From Thermoflavimicrobium dichotomicum (lineage in GTDB: Bacteria; Bacillota; Bacilli; Thermoactinomycetales; Thermoactinomycetaceae), in the NCBI RefSeq assembly GCF_900114055.1, contig NZ_FORR01000019.1, forward strand, positions 1 through 64,000: DNA of 64,000 nt. The letters run 5' to 3'. Under the pieces are notes generated by a model. The model saw nothing but the letters and a program-made list of their open reading frames with translations. It did not search any database and was not told where the DNA came from. A program made the translations under genes and the position numbers. Positions 1 through 10,622 of this stretch are shown piece by piece. Each line of letters starts with the position of its first letter. Positions within the stretch are counted from its first letter, which is position 1.

Positions 1-96
<96 letters not shown>

Positions 97-195
97 GTTT
101 GATTTGCTCTATCGAATCAACGAGGTCATGCTTCACTCTTCAGTTTTCAAGGAACACTTTTTGTCACTCGCTTTTTTTGAGCAGCGACATCTATT

Positions 196-224
196 ACTCT
201 ATCACATTTAATCCTTCATGTCAA
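196..224 (-). promoter_or_regulatory. rRNA operon promoter
   Basis: Minus-strand -35 TTGACA (219-224) and -10 TAGAGT (196-201) separated by 17 nt, about 100 nt upstream of the 16S sequence. The intervening leader contains the TTGAAAACTGAA-type stretch common in Bacillales rRNA leaders. The call rests on sequence match and position. Confidence 0.7.
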
Positions 225-289
225 CAATTTTTTTTACAAACATTTTCTGGATCTGTTGCATCTCTGTATTAGCAACGATCACTAATATA

Positions 290-1423
290 TCAGATTACCT
301 TTGGGAAGTCAATATCTTTTTTTAACGACGATCTCCATTTTTTCTCCAACTGTTCACTTGAAATGCCTAATACCTCTTTGATTGCTTCTTTTGTTCTTCT
401 CACTGTCCGTTCTTGTTTTTGATCGCTTTCTTGATCTAGATAAGCTTTCTTAGCCAATTGGGAAAATAGCTCTTTTACTTTCTTTTCTCCATATTGCTGG
501 ATCAAAAAATCAAAAATCCGATAACACGACTGATAATACAAATAAGCTTGATCACTTGGCAAGCTCTCCAAATGGATCTTTTCCAGTTCAGGCAGAGAGT
601 AAACGATCGATGGGATCTGGATGTTGTCACTGGTACCTAACAAATGTCTTTCATAGTAGGTTGCTGCCCCTTCTTGAAGCCAATATGCCGCATTGTCATT
701 TGTCAATTCGCTAATCATCTGGTGGATCAGCTCATGAACCATCCCTGAAGCCATCTCCTCTTTACTGATCACACCCCCGATAAACTTTATAGCCTGATTG
801 GCTTCATGCCATCCAACTGCCCATTGCGGAAGAGAAAGCTTAATCGACTGGCGAAACAGTTCGGGTTGATGATAAAGCTTCACTTCTACTTGTTTGGGCT
901 CCCATCGATACTTTTCTTTCAAGATCCTGGCTGCTTTCTTCAACACATTTAATGCAAGTACTCCTTCTTCCTTTAGCGAAAGATCCGTAAAATAAGCAGA
1001 TATAAAATCGTTTTTCACTTGATGAAAAATCAAATCAGCATCTTTCCATCCCATAGGGGTATATCGAAAACGCAGTGGATATTGAATCGCATATTTCTTT
1101 CCGTTTTTTCGATAAGATTGATCAATCCATGCTTGATATTCGTGAGGAGTTTTTCGCGACAGAGAAAGGACTTTTAACCGAAAAGATCCTGGATCTATAT
1201 ATTTGATTGCATCTTCAAACCATCTTTTTTGTTCCTGTTTATAAAAAGGCTTTTCTGCGTCTAAAACAGATTGATAGACGCCCCAGTCTTTTTTGTTCAC
1301 TGCCTGTTCTTTTTGTGCCACTATTTTTAGAATCAGCGAGTCTGTCTTGTCTTCTAAACTATACGGCCAAAAACCAGACCAAATAAGAAGAAAAATGAGT
1401 AAATACTGACATAACCCGATCAT
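290..1423 (-). CDS. Exported/membrane-anchored peptidase MA-family metalloprotease
   Basis: A 377-aa protein starting with a hydrophobic N-terminus (signal peptide or anchor) and carrying the gluzincin zinc motif HELIH, followed about 20 residues later by WLQEGAATYYE, whose Glu is the likely third ligand. This arrangement is that of the peptidase MA-like family, so a secreted or surface zinc protease is inferred; the substrate is unknown. The start is placed at the ATG preceded by AAGGGGG rather than the longer upstream opening. It lies downstream of the purine permease but beyond a terminator, so it is probably transcribed separately. Confidence 0.8.
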   Translation of the reverse strand: MIGLCQYLLIFLLIWSGFWPYSLEDKTDSLILKIVAQKEQAVNKKDWGVYQSVLDAEKPFYKQEQKRWFEDAIKYIDPGSFRLKVLSLSRKTPHEYQAWIDQSYRKNGKKYAIQYPLRFRYTPMGWKDADLIFHQVKNDFISAYFTDLSLKEEGVLALNVLKKAARILKEKYRWEPKQVEVKLYHQPELFRQSIKLSLPQWAVGWHEANQAIKFIGGVISKEEMASGMVHELIHQMISELTNDNAAYWLQEGAATYYERHLLGTSDNIQIPSIVYSLPELEKIHLESLPSDQAYLYYQSCYRIFDFLIQQYGEKKVKELFSQLAKKAYLDQESDQKQERTVRRTKEAIKEVLGISSEQLEKKWRSSLKKDIDFPKVI

Positions 1424-1471
1424 GATCATACCCCCTTCCCCATAACATGCGAAAAATCCCTCTTTTTCATG

Positions 1472-1505
1472 CAAAAAAAGAGCCTCTTCACTTCTTTAGA
1501 GGCTC
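1472..1505 (-). terminator. Intrinsic terminator after purine permease gene
   Basis: Minus-strand stem GAGCCTCT / AGAGGCTC (1498-1505 with 1480-1487) followed by seven T. It ends the guaA-permease transcript. Confidence 0.85.
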
Positions 1506-1545
1506 AAACGGTTAGCCAATATTCTTGTTCATATAAATCGCCGGA

Positions 1546-2877
1546 TCAGATCGCTCCGAGAAATACAAAGCGTAAAACAAATACCACGCCCAATACATAA
1601 ATAATCGGATGAACCTTACGCCATTCTCCAGCCACTACCTGTATCAAAGGATAGATAATAAATCCGATCGCAATACCGGTTGCAATACTGAAAGAAAGTG
1701 GCATCATAATGATGGTCAGGAAAGCCGGGACTGCCTCAGAAAACGTATCCCATTCAATTTTCTTCATGCTTCCCGCCATCAGGATTCCTACGATAATCAA
1801 TGCTGGAGATGTAATGGCAGATACAGATGCAAATGTTTCAATAAGCGGAAAGAAAAATAAGGACATCACAAAACATAGGGATGTTACAACAGATGTCATT
1901 CCTGTGCGTCCACCTGAAGCAACACCTGCTGAGGACTCAATATAAGAGGTGACAGTGGATGTCCCCAGCATCGCTCCACTCATCGTAGCAATTGAATCTG
2001 TGAGCAAGGCTTTTCCTGCACGAGGCAGCTTATTATCTTTCAATAAACCGGCCTGATTCGCCACTCCCACCAATGTACCCGCATTATCAAACAAATCAAC
2101 AAATAAAAAAGCAAATACAATCGTAGCCAGTCCTAAATCCAGTGCACCTGGAACATCTAATTTAAACAATGTTGGAGCAATACTTGGTGGAACATCGAAG
2201 ATCTTTTGAGGAACTTTCACCAATCCTGTCAGCATCCCCACGATAGCAGTGGCGATCATCCCGATAAAAATGGCTCCTTTAATTTTGCGTACCATTAAGA
2301 TAATCGTGAAAATGAGACCAAACAACGTTAAAAGGATTTCCGGCTTATGCGCAATATCTGGATTTATAGTAACAAAGGTCGCTTTGGAAGAGATGATGAT
2401 CTGTGCATTTTTCAAGCCAATAAAAGCGATAAACAGCCCAATACCGGCAGATACTGCATACTTTAAACTCGCAGGAATAGCGTTAATAATTAATTCACGT
2501 ACTTTCGTAACCGTAAGAATAAAAAAGATGACACCGGATATAAATACAGCTCCCAAGGCTGTTTGCCACGGTATTTTCATATCGAGAACAACCACATAGG
2601 TAAAATAAGCAATCAAACCCATACCTGGAGCTAAAGCGATCGGATAGTTCGCAATCACTCCCATTAAAAAAGTCCCAAGGGCTGCAGAAACAGCTGTCGC
2701 CACAAATACAGCTCCAAGATCCATCCCCGCTTGTTTCCCCAACATAGACGGGTTTACCAGTAAGATATATGCCATCGCAAAAAAGGTGGTAACGCCTGCT
2801 AATATCTCTGTCTTCAAATCGGTCCCATATTCTTCAAACCCAAAGAAGCGAGCCAATTTTGCACGAATGCTTGTCAT
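1546..2877 (-). CDS. pbuG: NCS2/AzgA-family hypoxanthine/guanine permease
   Basis: A 443-aa polytopic membrane protein with N-terminal FGFEEYGTDLKTEILAG-type sequence and the FATAYILLVNP-like first helix (here FAMAYILLVNPSML), typical of the AzgA branch (PbuG/PbuO) of nucleobase permeases. It imports hypoxanthine/guanine by proton symport in known members. It starts 15 bp after guaA on the same strand and shares the guanine riboswitch upstream of guaA, linking purine uptake to GMP synthesis. PbuG versus PbuO cannot be decided from sequence alone. Confidence 0.88.
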   Translation of the reverse strand: MTSIRAKLARFFGFEEYGTDLKTEILAGVTTFFAMAYILLVNPSMLGKQAGMDLGAVFVATAVSAALGTFLMGVIANYPIALAPGMGLIAYFTYVVVLDMKIPWQTALGAVFISGVIFFILTVTKVRELIINAIPASLKYAVSAGIGLFIAFIGLKNAQIIISSKATFVTINPDIAHKPEILLTLFGLIFTIILMVRKIKGAIFIGMIATAIVGMLTGLVKVPQKIFDVPPSIAPTLFKLDVPGALDLGLATIVFAFLFVDLFDNAGTLVGVANQAGLLKDNKLPRAGKALLTDSIATMSGAMLGTSTVTSYIESSAGVASGGRTGMTSVVTSLCFVMSLFFFPLIETFASVSAITSPALIIVGILMAGSMKKIEWDTFSEAVPAFLTIIMMPLSFSIATGIAIGFIIYPLIQVVAGEWRKVHPIIYVLGVVFVLRFVFLGAI

Positions 2878-2892
2878 GAGATACCTCCGATC

Positions 2893-4431
2893 CTACTCCC
2901 ACTCAATGGTTGAAGGTGGTTTCGATGTAATATCATAAACCACACGGTTGACATCTTCGACTTCGTTCACAATCCGGGTAGAAATGCGCTCCAATACCTC
3001 ATAAGGAATACGTGCCCAATCTGCTGTCATGCCATCAATGGATGTAACTGCTCGAATTCCTACGGTATAAGCATAAGTACGCGCATCTCCCATTACACCA
3101 ACACTACGGAAGTCAGGCAGTGTCGTGAAATATTGCCAAATTTCCCGATCCAAGCCCGCCTTTTTAATTTCTTCACGCAAAATCGCATCCGATTCACGCA
3201 CAATATTCAATTTATGTTCGGTCACTTCACCGATCACACGGATAGCCAGTCCTGGACCAGGGAATGGCTGACGCCATACAATTTCTGCTGGCAAACCCAG
3301 CTCTTCACCTACACGGCGCACTTCATCTTTAAATAAGGTATTCAGCGGTTCAATCAATTCCATTTTCATGTCTTCAGGAAGTCCGCCTACATTGTGGTGG
3401 GACTTAATGGTATGTGCTGTATCTGTACCAGACTCAATAATATCGGTATACAATGTGCCTTGTCCCAAAAAGCGATGATCTCCCAGCTTTGCAGATTCTT
3501 CTTCAAATACGCGAATAAATTCGTTACCAATGATTTTTCGCTTCTGTTCAGGATCTGTTACACCTTTCAATTTTTGCAAGAAGCGCTCACGGGCATCGAT
3601 TTTGATCAAGTTCATTTGAAAATGCTCACCAAAAGTTTTCACAACACTTTCCGCTTCCCCTTTGCGCAGAAAGCCGTGATCCACAAACATACAAGTCAGC
3701 TGATCCCCAATGGCTCGATGGATCAGTGCTGCTACAACCGAAGAATCAACACCACCACTCAAAGCACAAAGCACTTTTTCCTTACCAACACGCTGGCGAA
3801 TCTCGCTGACAGCATCTTCAATAAAAGTCTCCATCGACCAATTGCCTGAGCACTGACAAACATCATACAGAAAATGCGAAATCATATCATTCCCATATAC
3901 CGTATGACGAACTTCTGGATGGAACTGCACGGCATAAATATTTCTGGCTGGATCACTCATCGCTGCTACAGGTGCAGAATGAGTTCTGGCATCGACTTGG
4001 AACCCGGCCGGCGGAGTTACCACAACATCTGTATGACTCATCCATACAGTTTGGAAACGATCTAAATCCCGATAAAGAACAGAATCAGAAACGACTTCCA
4101 TTTCTGCTTTTCCATATTCTCTCTTTTCTGCCCGATCTACCTTTGCCCCAAAGTGAGCAGCGATCAGTTGCATGCCATAACAAATACCCAGGATTGGAAT
4201 CCCTAATTCAAAAATACTAGGGTCACATTTTGGGGCTTTGGAATCATAAACGCTATTAGGACCGCCTGAGAACACAATCCCTTTTGGAGCCAATTTTCTT
4301 AGCTCTTCTGCCGAAACATGGTGTGGCAACAGTTCACTATAGACCCCTAAATCCCGAATCCTACGAGCAATCAATTGGTTATATTGTCCACCAAAGTCGA
4401 GAACTACAACTTTTTCCATTGTTTTTTCCAT
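2893..4431 (-). CDS. guaA: GMP synthase (glutamine-hydrolysing)
   Basis: A 512-aa enzyme that converts XMP to GMP using glutamine and ATP. The class I amidotransferase domain has the nucleophile Cys near residue 84 (GICYGMQ) and the HPE motif (VQFHPE); the ATP-pyrophosphatase domain has the PP-loop LSGGVDSSV; the C-terminal dimerisation domain ends [13 protein letters not shown] 21 nt upstream also opens the frame, but the ATG is preceded by a GAGGGATGGACC spacing that fits a ribosome site and gives the usual length. It heads a unit with the purine permease under a guanine riboswitch. Confidence 0.97.
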   Translation of the reverse strand: MEKTMEKVVVLDFGGQYNQLIARRIRDLGVYSELLPHHVSAEELRKLAPKGIVFSGGPNSVYDSKAPKCDPSIFELGIPILGICYGMQLIAAHFGAKVDRAEKREYGKAEMEVVSDSVLYRDLDRFQTVWMSHTDVVVTPPAGFQVDARTHSAPVAAMSDPARNIYAVQFHPEVRHTVYGNDMISHFLYDVCQCSGNWSMETFIEDAVSEIRQRVGKEKVLCALSGGVDSSVVAALIHRAIGDQLTCMFVDHGFLRKGEAESVVKTFGEHFQMNLIKIDARERFLQKLKGVTDPEQKRKIIGNEFIRVFEEESAKLGDHRFLGQGTLYTDIIESGTDTAHTIKSHHNVGGLPEDMKMELIEPLNTLFKDEVRRVGEELGLPAEIVWRQPFPGPGLAIRVIGEVTEHKLNIVRESDAILREEIKKAGLDREIWQYFTTLPDFRSVGVMGDARTYAYTVGIRAVTSIDGMTADWARIPYEVLERISTRIVNEVEDVNRVVYDITSKPPSTIEWE

Positions 4432-4469
4432 GGTCCATCCCTCATTTCTCACATATGGTTTACCTTAGA

Positions 4470-4515
4470 AAAAAACCGGGTACCTATACCGCCTCTGTCG
4501 CGATATAGGTCCCGG
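4470..4515 (-). terminator. Riboswitch expression-platform terminator upstream of guaA
   Basis: Minus-strand hairpin with arms CCGGGACCTATA and TATAGGTACCCGG followed by a run of T. It lies between the purine aptamer and guaA, so it is the probable transcription terminator stabilised when guanine binds. Confidence 0.85.
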
Positions 4516-4588
4516 CTCCCTATTTTCTTCATACGATCCATGATTATACCCAAATGAAGAAAAAATTCAGGATTCCAGGTAACCTATC

Positions 4589-4657
4589 GCTCGTAGTCCG
4601 ACTATTTACGGTAGTCGGGTAGAAACGTTTAGGCCATATTCCTAAACATATACGGGC
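4589..4657 (-). ncRNA. Purine (guanine-type) riboswitch aptamer
   Basis: Read on the minus strand, the region has the purine aptamer core: P1 arms GCCCGTA/TACGAGC, the P2 arms GTTTAGG/CCTAAAC around ATATG, the J2/3 TTTCTACC, the P3 segment CCGACTAC-CGTAAAT-AGTCGG and the 3' ACTAC. A C in the specificity position (ACTACGAG) predicts guanine/hypoxanthine rather than adenine. It is followed by a terminator and guaA-pbuG, so high guanine should switch the operon off. Confidence 0.92.
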
Positions 4658-4676
4658 TTTAGATCTACCGTTCATT

Positions 4677-4706
4677 ATGATAACAAAGCCTCAAAGAACC
4701 GGTCAA
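4677..4706 (-). promoter_or_regulatory. Promoter for riboswitch-guaA-pbuG
   Basis: TTGACC (4701-4706) and TATCAT (4677-4682) with an 18-nt spacer on the minus strand, just upstream of the aptamer. Confidence 0.6.
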
Positions 4707-4772
4707 GCTGGATTCATTGATATCATGCGGATCTTTATAAACCAATGCTTTGCCGTTTTCATCTCTATGCTA

Positions 4773-5120
4773 TTATTTCATTAATTTTTTCATTGTAGTC
4801 AATAACTCATCAATCACTTCATAATCTCCCTCCTGAATTCGTTCTACAACACAACTACGCATATGACCTTCTAACAAAATTTTGCCTACACTGTTTAAAG
4901 CAGATTGGATGGCGGCAATTTGATTCAAGACATCATCACAATAGGTATCTTTTTCAATCATGCCTTTGACACCACGAATTTGGCCTTCAATCCGATTTAA
5001 ACGTGTAATCAGGTTATTTTTAACCTTGGGTGAAGTTTTGCTTTTTCTTGTATGGTTTTCTGTAGAGCAGAGATTTTCTGTGTAACTGTTCTTATTTTCT
5101 AAACGATCAGAAGCCTCCAT
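4773..5120 (-). CDS. CsoR/FrmR (DUF156) family metal-sensing repressor
   Basis: All-helical DUF156 repressor with the typical core LITRLNRIEGQIRGVKGMIE, followed by the metal-site pattern Cys (TYCDDV), His (GHMRSC) and Cys (RSC), as in copper-sensing CsoR. The first 30 residues are a variable polar tail. The start is set at the ATG preceded by GGGAGGGAA with 7-nt spacing, not the upstream in-frame ATG. No copper exporter or chaperone gene is adjacent, so the regulated target is elsewhere or is itself. Copper is the most likely ligand by motif, but sulfur-sensing CstR relatives cannot be excluded. Confidence 0.85.
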   Translation of the reverse strand: MEASDRLENKNSYTENLCSTENHTRKSKTSPKVKNNLITRLNRIEGQIRGVKGMIEKDTYCDDVLNQIAAIQSALNSVGKILLEGHMRSCVVERIQEGDYEVIDELLTTMKKLMK

Positions 5121-5508
5121 TGTCGAGTTCCCTCCCATTCACCAATCAAAAATATTATACCCTATCAACTACACACTATATCGATAAAACGATATAACTA
5201 AAAACAGATTGCTTTTCCGATCAATGAAAAATCTAGACAAAATTTATACAAGTAACCATCAACACAAGCAGGATGAAACAAGCTATCCTATGAGAAGGTA
5301 TCTCTTCGTCCATCTGCAAATACGTTAGTATATAAAATGGAATACTTCCTATTCATTTCATGCACAAAGTAACGATATCATTCTATTGAACAAAGTGGAT
5401 CATTGTGAGCTTGCTCTACCGCCTTCATTTTCCACAGCCAAACGTTCAACTAATCAACCTGCTCATACTATCCAGTGCAAGATTGCAAGAAGAATGGAGG
5501 AACTTTTT
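5121..5508. other. Intergenic region between divergent csoR-like and phosphotransferase genes
   Basis: No gene seen. It should hold the promoters of both divergent genes. A perfect 7-bp inverted repeat TATATCG/CGATATA at 5177-5196 lies about 60 bp before the repressor start and is a candidate operator, though known CsoR sites are GC-rich. Confidence 0.4.
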
Positions 5509-6462
5509 ATGTGGAGCCAAGATATTCTTCAGGAAGCATGTGAACGATTTGATGGAGATCCAGCATCATTGAAAATACTTGGCGGCTTTTATAAAAACGT
5601 ATATGAGTATAAGCGAAATGGACAAACCTATGTCTTAAAACTCATCCCCCTTGCCATGAGAGATGAAGGCCTTTTATATATGGAGCTAGAGTGGGTGGAG
5701 TTTCTCAGAAAACATGGTCTCTTTATCCCACAAACCGTTCTTTCCAAAAAAGGACAACAGGTTGAAATCATTCATAAACTTCCATTTCCATGCTGTGTGA
5801 TTTCTTTTGAAAAAGCAAAAGGTAAAAAAATTGATCCCTATTGTCCAACTGAATGGAACGATCAATTATTTCGAAGATGGGGACAAGTCATGGGAAAAAT
5901 GCATGCACTTTCTTTCAAATTTTTTCGCAGTCAAACCGACTCTCCCGTCGAACATTGGAATGAAGGTGAGATTTATCACCATGATCTTTCTTTGATTGAC
6001 AAGTCCATTTTAAAAAGATGGGAAGCATATCTGGAAATCATCTCCACTTTCCCTAAATCAGAACAAACATATGGGCTTATCCACAATGATTTGACCCATG
6101 AAAATTTTCTGATCGACAATGACGGCAATCTGCAATTAATTGACTTTTCCGACTGTAAGCATCATTTTTTTACCTATGATATCGCCATCTCTTTATATCA
6201 TGCTTGTATGACCGTTGATCCAGCGGAACGATCCCTGTTTAAGGAAATTTTCTTAAAAGCGTTTGCTGATGGCTATTTAACGGAAAATGAGTTGCAATCG
6301 GACTGGAAAGAGTACGTTGATTTTTTTATTGAATTCCGTTCCATTTTCTCCTATCTCTACTGGTCTCTGTCTCAGCATCAATCCCATTTACCTCCTTCCC
6401 AAATCGCATATCTAAAAGAATTGGAGGACAAGCTTAAGAGAGGAAGACCTGCATTAAGTTAA
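5509..6462 (+). CDS. Aminoglycoside phosphotransferase/CotS-like kinase family protein
   Basis: A 317-aa protein with the APH-type kinase fold: a nucleotide-binding lobe (GGFYKNVYEY, followed by YVLKLIP with the candidate ATP Lys) and the catalytic Brenner motif HNDLTHENF followed by LIDFSDC. In this superfamily the Asp of HND is catalytic and the Asp of DF binds Mg. Members phosphorylate antibiotics, homoserine, choline or unknown small molecules and some are spore-coat proteins; the substrate cannot be told. An ATG with GGAGG 8 nt upstream is preferred to an in-frame TTG 123 nt earlier. A bidirectional terminator follows. Confidence 0.8.
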   Translation: MWSQDILQEACERFDGDPASLKILGGFYKNVYEYKRNGQTYVLKLIPLAMRDEGLLYMELEWVEFLRKHGLFIPQTVLSKKGQQVEIIHKLPFPCCVISFEKAKGKKIDPYCPTEWNDQLFRRWGQVMGKMHALSFKFFRSQTDSPVEHWNEGEIYHHDLSLIDKSILKRWEAYLEIISTFPKSEQTYGLIHNDLTHENFLIDNDGNLQLIDFSDCKHHFFTYDIAISLYHACMTVDPAERSLFKEIFLKAFADGYLTENELQSDWKEYVDFFIEFRSIFSYLYWSLSQHQSHLPPSQIAYLKELEDKLKRGRPALS

Positions 6463-6470
6463 AAATAAAA

Positions 6471-6500
6471 ACTCCTACGAAAAGCCGTAGGAGTTTTTTT
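6471..6500. terminator. Bidirectional intrinsic terminator
   Basis: Stem ACTCCTACG/CGTAGGAGT (6471-6479 with 6486-6494) with T-runs on both strands, between the convergent phosphotransferase gene and groEL. Confidence 0.9.
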
Positions 6501-6511
6501 ATGAGGCGATA

Positions 6512-8203
<1,692 letters not shown>

Positions 8204-8208
8204 TCAGA

Positions 8209-8493
8209 TTACTCAACTATAGCCAAGATGTCACTTTCACGAAGGATCAGATATTCTTTGTTGTCATATTTTACTTCGGTACCAGCGTATTTGGAGAAGA
8301 TCACACGATCTCCCACTTTTACTTCCAATGGTACACGGTTTCCTTTTTCATCAAGACGTCCAGATCCAACAGCTACCACACGGCCTTCTTGTGGTTTTTC
8401 TTTTGCTGTTTCTGGCAATACGATTCCGCTGGCAGTTTTTTCTTCTCTCTCAATAGCCTCTAAAACGATTCGATCACCTAATGGCTTGATCAT
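8209..8493 (-). CDS. groES: Co-chaperonin GroES (10 kDa)
   Basis: A 94-aa co-chaperonin beginning [12 protein letters not shown], with the mobile-loop region [18 protein letters not shown] that contacts GroEL. It is the first gene of the groESL operon, with an AGGAGGGC ribosome site and a CIRCE operator/promoter directly upstream. Confidence 0.99.
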   Translation of the reverse strand: MIKPLGDRIVLEAIEREEKTASGIVLPETAKEKPQEGRVVAVGSGRLDEKGNRVPLEVKVGDRVIFSKYAGTEVKYDNKEYLILRESDILAIVE

Positions 8494-8536
8494 GATATGC
8501 CCTCCTTTGTTAGGGTAAGGTGGTCCTTTCTTTTTG

Positions 8537-8563
8537 TTAGCACTCGATTCGGTCGAGTGCTAA
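8537..8563 (-). promoter_or_regulatory. CIRCE operator (HrcA binding site)
   Basis: Perfect TTAGCACTC-N9-GAGTGCTAA inverted repeat. HrcA binds this element in Firmicutes and represses groESL until heat shock. It sits in the transcribed leader just after the promoter. Confidence 0.97.
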
Positions 8564-8575
8564 CATCCAATTACT

Positions 8576-8604
8576 ATATTATTCATCTGAAAACCGTTTT
8601 GCAA
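8576..8604 (-). promoter_or_regulatory. groESL SigA-type promoter
   Basis: Minus-strand TTGCAA (8599-8604), 17-nt spacer, TAATAT (8576-8581), immediately upstream of CIRCE. Confidence 0.75.
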
Positions 8605-8674
8605 GTCCCTGAAAAAAGAAAATAACAAACGAATGAATTCAAAAATAAGAGATACACGGAAAAAATTTTTAATT

Positions 8675-8950
8675 TTAATCGGTATCGGTAAAAACCAAAC
8701 TATTTTTACTGCGATCATCATACAAGTGAACGACACTTTCCTCCATGTTTTCGTCCATCCATCCATCAAAAGAATCGATATCTGTCTTCCTTTTCCATAA
8801 GCGATGGATAAGATCCTGAACACAGCGCTTTCCCTTTTGTCCCCATCGTCCTGCATTTTTCCTGGCTTTCGGTGAAATCCATACCAAAAGAAGAGCACCA
8901 AAAATCAGCAACCAACCCCAGCGGAAGGAGCGAGAAGATGTTTTTTTCAT
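8675..8950 (-). CDS. Small single-pass membrane protein downstream of tatC (hypothetical)
   Basis: About 91 aa: short basic N-terminus, one membrane span (WGWLLIFGALLLVWI), then SPKARKNAGRWGQKGKR and an acidic tail. The start is the ATG after GAGGAGG with a 10-nt spacer. The TM-then-basic-amphipathic topology and position near tatC recall TatA, but the FGP hinge is ISP and similarity is weak; a YtxH-like small protein is an alternative. No firm family assigned. Confidence 0.6.
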   Translation of the reverse strand: MKKTSSRSFRWGWLLIFGALLLVWISPKARKNAGRWGQKGKRCVQDLIHRLWKRKTDIDSFDGWMDENMEESVVHLYDDRSKNSLVFTDTD

Positions 8951-9044
8951 GGAACAGACGCCTCCTCTATTCACGTGTAATCATCATCCAGTCTCTCCAA
9001 ATCCAGTGAGAGGTATGTAAGTATAGAAAAAGAAGGCTTTTACC

Positions 9045-9803
9045 CTAGCCTTCCAATTCTTCATCTTCCAACTGAGGTTGATCTTCTTTGTCCAATTTTT
9101 TGGTTAACCAATGTGAAAGCAAAATACTAATTTCATATAAGAAAATAAGCGGAATCGTAACGATAATCGCAGAGATTACATCAGGTGGAGTGATCACTGC
9201 AGCAATAATCACTAATGCCAAGTAAGCAAATCGCCTGATCTTGACCAAAAACTGCGGAGTAATAATATGGATCCTTGTTAAAAATAGCACAATCACTGGC
9301 AACTCAAAAAAGAAACCAAGGGGTAAAATAATGTTCACCATAAAACTGAAATATTCATAAACATTATACATTTCCTGCAATCCCAATTGCCGATTCAAGC
9401 TTTGCAAAAATTGAATGAGATAAGGAAATAACACATAGTAGCCAAATAAGATGCCACCGGCAAACAGCAAAATGGCCGCAGGAATATAGAGCAAAGCGGC
9501 CCTTTGCTCACTCTTTTTGAGCCCTGGACGCACAAATTGCCAAATATGGTATAGCGCAACAGGCAAGGTCAAGACAACGGAACCAATAAACCCAATCTGC
9601 ATCCATACTTTTAGCGAGTGCCCTGGACTAAATGTATAAAGCGGAACATGCTGCATGGAGTCTTGCCGAACCCACTCAAAGATATCTTTGGCATAGGCGA
9701 CACTCACAATAAAAGCAATAAGAAAGAAAATGAGGACCCATAGAATGCGGTTTCGTAATTCACGTAGATGTTCTGATAAGGGCTGGGCTTGGTCATCATG
9801 CAT
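9045..9803 (-). CDS. tatC: Sec-independent protein translocase subunit TatC
   Basis: A 252-aa, six-span membrane protein with the TatC hallmarks LSEHLRELRNRI at the N-terminus, FSPGHSLKVWMQIG and the central LFPYLIQF region. TatC is the receptor for twin-arginine signal peptides. The ATG after GAAGGAG with 8-nt spacing is chosen over an in-frame upstream start. It follows rex by about 40 bp. The expected tatA partner between rex and tatC (as in B. subtilis tatAy-tatCy) is absent. Two likely Tat substrates lie in this window (30044 and 50294). Confidence 0.95.
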   Translation of the reverse strand: MHDDQAQPLSEHLRELRNRILWVLIFFLIAFIVSVAYAKDIFEWVRQDSMQHVPLYTFSPGHSLKVWMQIGFIGSVVLTLPVALYHIWQFVRPGLKKSEQRAALLYIPAAILLFAGGILFGYYVLFPYLIQFLQSLNRQLGLQEMYNVYEYFSFMVNIILPLGFFFELPVIVLFLTRIHIITPQFLVKIRRFAYLALVIIAAVITPPDVISAIIVTIPLIFLYEISILLSHWLTKKLDKEDQPQLEDEELEG

Positions 9804-9841
9804 AGTGTTTACTCCTTCGATCATTCTATTTCTAACCGACG

Positions 9842-10510
9842 CTACATATTACTTTTCTCTTCACCATTATTTTCTTCATCCGCAGGGAAATTTTTCAAGA
9901 AGTAAATGAGTGTTTGGAGTTCCGAAGTTAAGTCAATATGGTGAATACGAACATGCGATGGTGCATTCAGTCTCGCTGGAGTAAAGTTTAAGATACCGCG
10001 TATGCCTGATTCAACCAGAAAATCGGTGGTTTGCTGCGCAACATTTACAGGCACCGTCAAAATCGCCACTTCAACATTATGCAGTTGGGTCACTTCCTTA
10101 AAGCGATCCATCGAATACACAGGAATTCCATCGACATCCGTTCCAATTTTAGCTGGATCTTTATCAAATCCAGCCACGATTTTGGTACTGTGACTACGGT
10201 AAAAATTATAACGTAAAAGGGCAGTTCCTAGATTTCCTACACCTACCAATACCACATTGGTGACTTCATCCTGTTTTAAAAAGTCACGTAAAAACTGAAG
10301 TAAATAAGTTACATTATATCCATATCCCTTTTTTCCCAATTCGCCCAGATACGAAAAATCACGTCGAATGGTGGCAGGGTCAATTTGCAAAGCATCGCTT
10401 AAATCGGCAGAAGAAACACGTTGCTTGCCAATCGCATGCAATTTTTCTAAGTAACGGTAATAAAGTGGTAAACGTTTCGCTGTTACTTGTGGGATTTTTT
10501 GCTCACCCAT
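9842..10510 (-). CDS. rex: Redox-sensing transcriptional repressor Rex
   Basis: A 222-aa protein: N-terminal winged helix ([37 protein letters not shown]) and C-terminal Rossmann domain with the [10 protein letters not shown] nucleotide motif, FDKDPAKIG and the C-terminal swapped helix. Rex reads the NADH/NAD+ ratio and represses fermentation and respiration genes when NADH is low. It lies directly upstream of tatC, as in Bacillus. A ribosome site GGGGGTTCGTT precedes the ATG. Confidence 0.97.
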   Translation of the reverse strand: MGEQKIPQVTAKRLPLYYRYLEKLHAIGKQRVSSADLSDALQIDPATIRRDFSYLGELGKKGYGYNVTYLLQFLRDFLKQDEVTNVVLVGVGNLGTALLRYNFYRSHSTKIVAGFDKDPAKIGTDVDGIPVYSMDRFKEVTQLHNVEVAILTVPVNVAQQTTDFLVESGIRGILNFTPARLNAPSHVRIHHIDLTSELQTLIYFLKNFPADEENNGEEKSNM

Positions 10511-10546
10511 AACGAACCCCCATATTTATAGAATCAAGCTACTTTT

Positions 10547-10601
10547 AAATATATCATAACTCACTTTATTATCTTATTGGTATGATATATAAATATATCA
10601 T
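10547..10601. promoter_or_regulatory. AT-rich palindrome with extra half site upstream of rex
   Basis: Perfect inverted repeat ATGATATAT-AA-ATATATCAT at 10582-10601, with a second copy of the half site AAATATATCAT at 10547-10557. The spacing of about 35 bp and position in the rex promoter region suggest an operator, but it does not match the usual Rex consensus (TTGTGAA...TTCACAA). Confidence 0.4.
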
Positions 10602-10622
10602 GTTCAAACTTTTTCCAAACAA

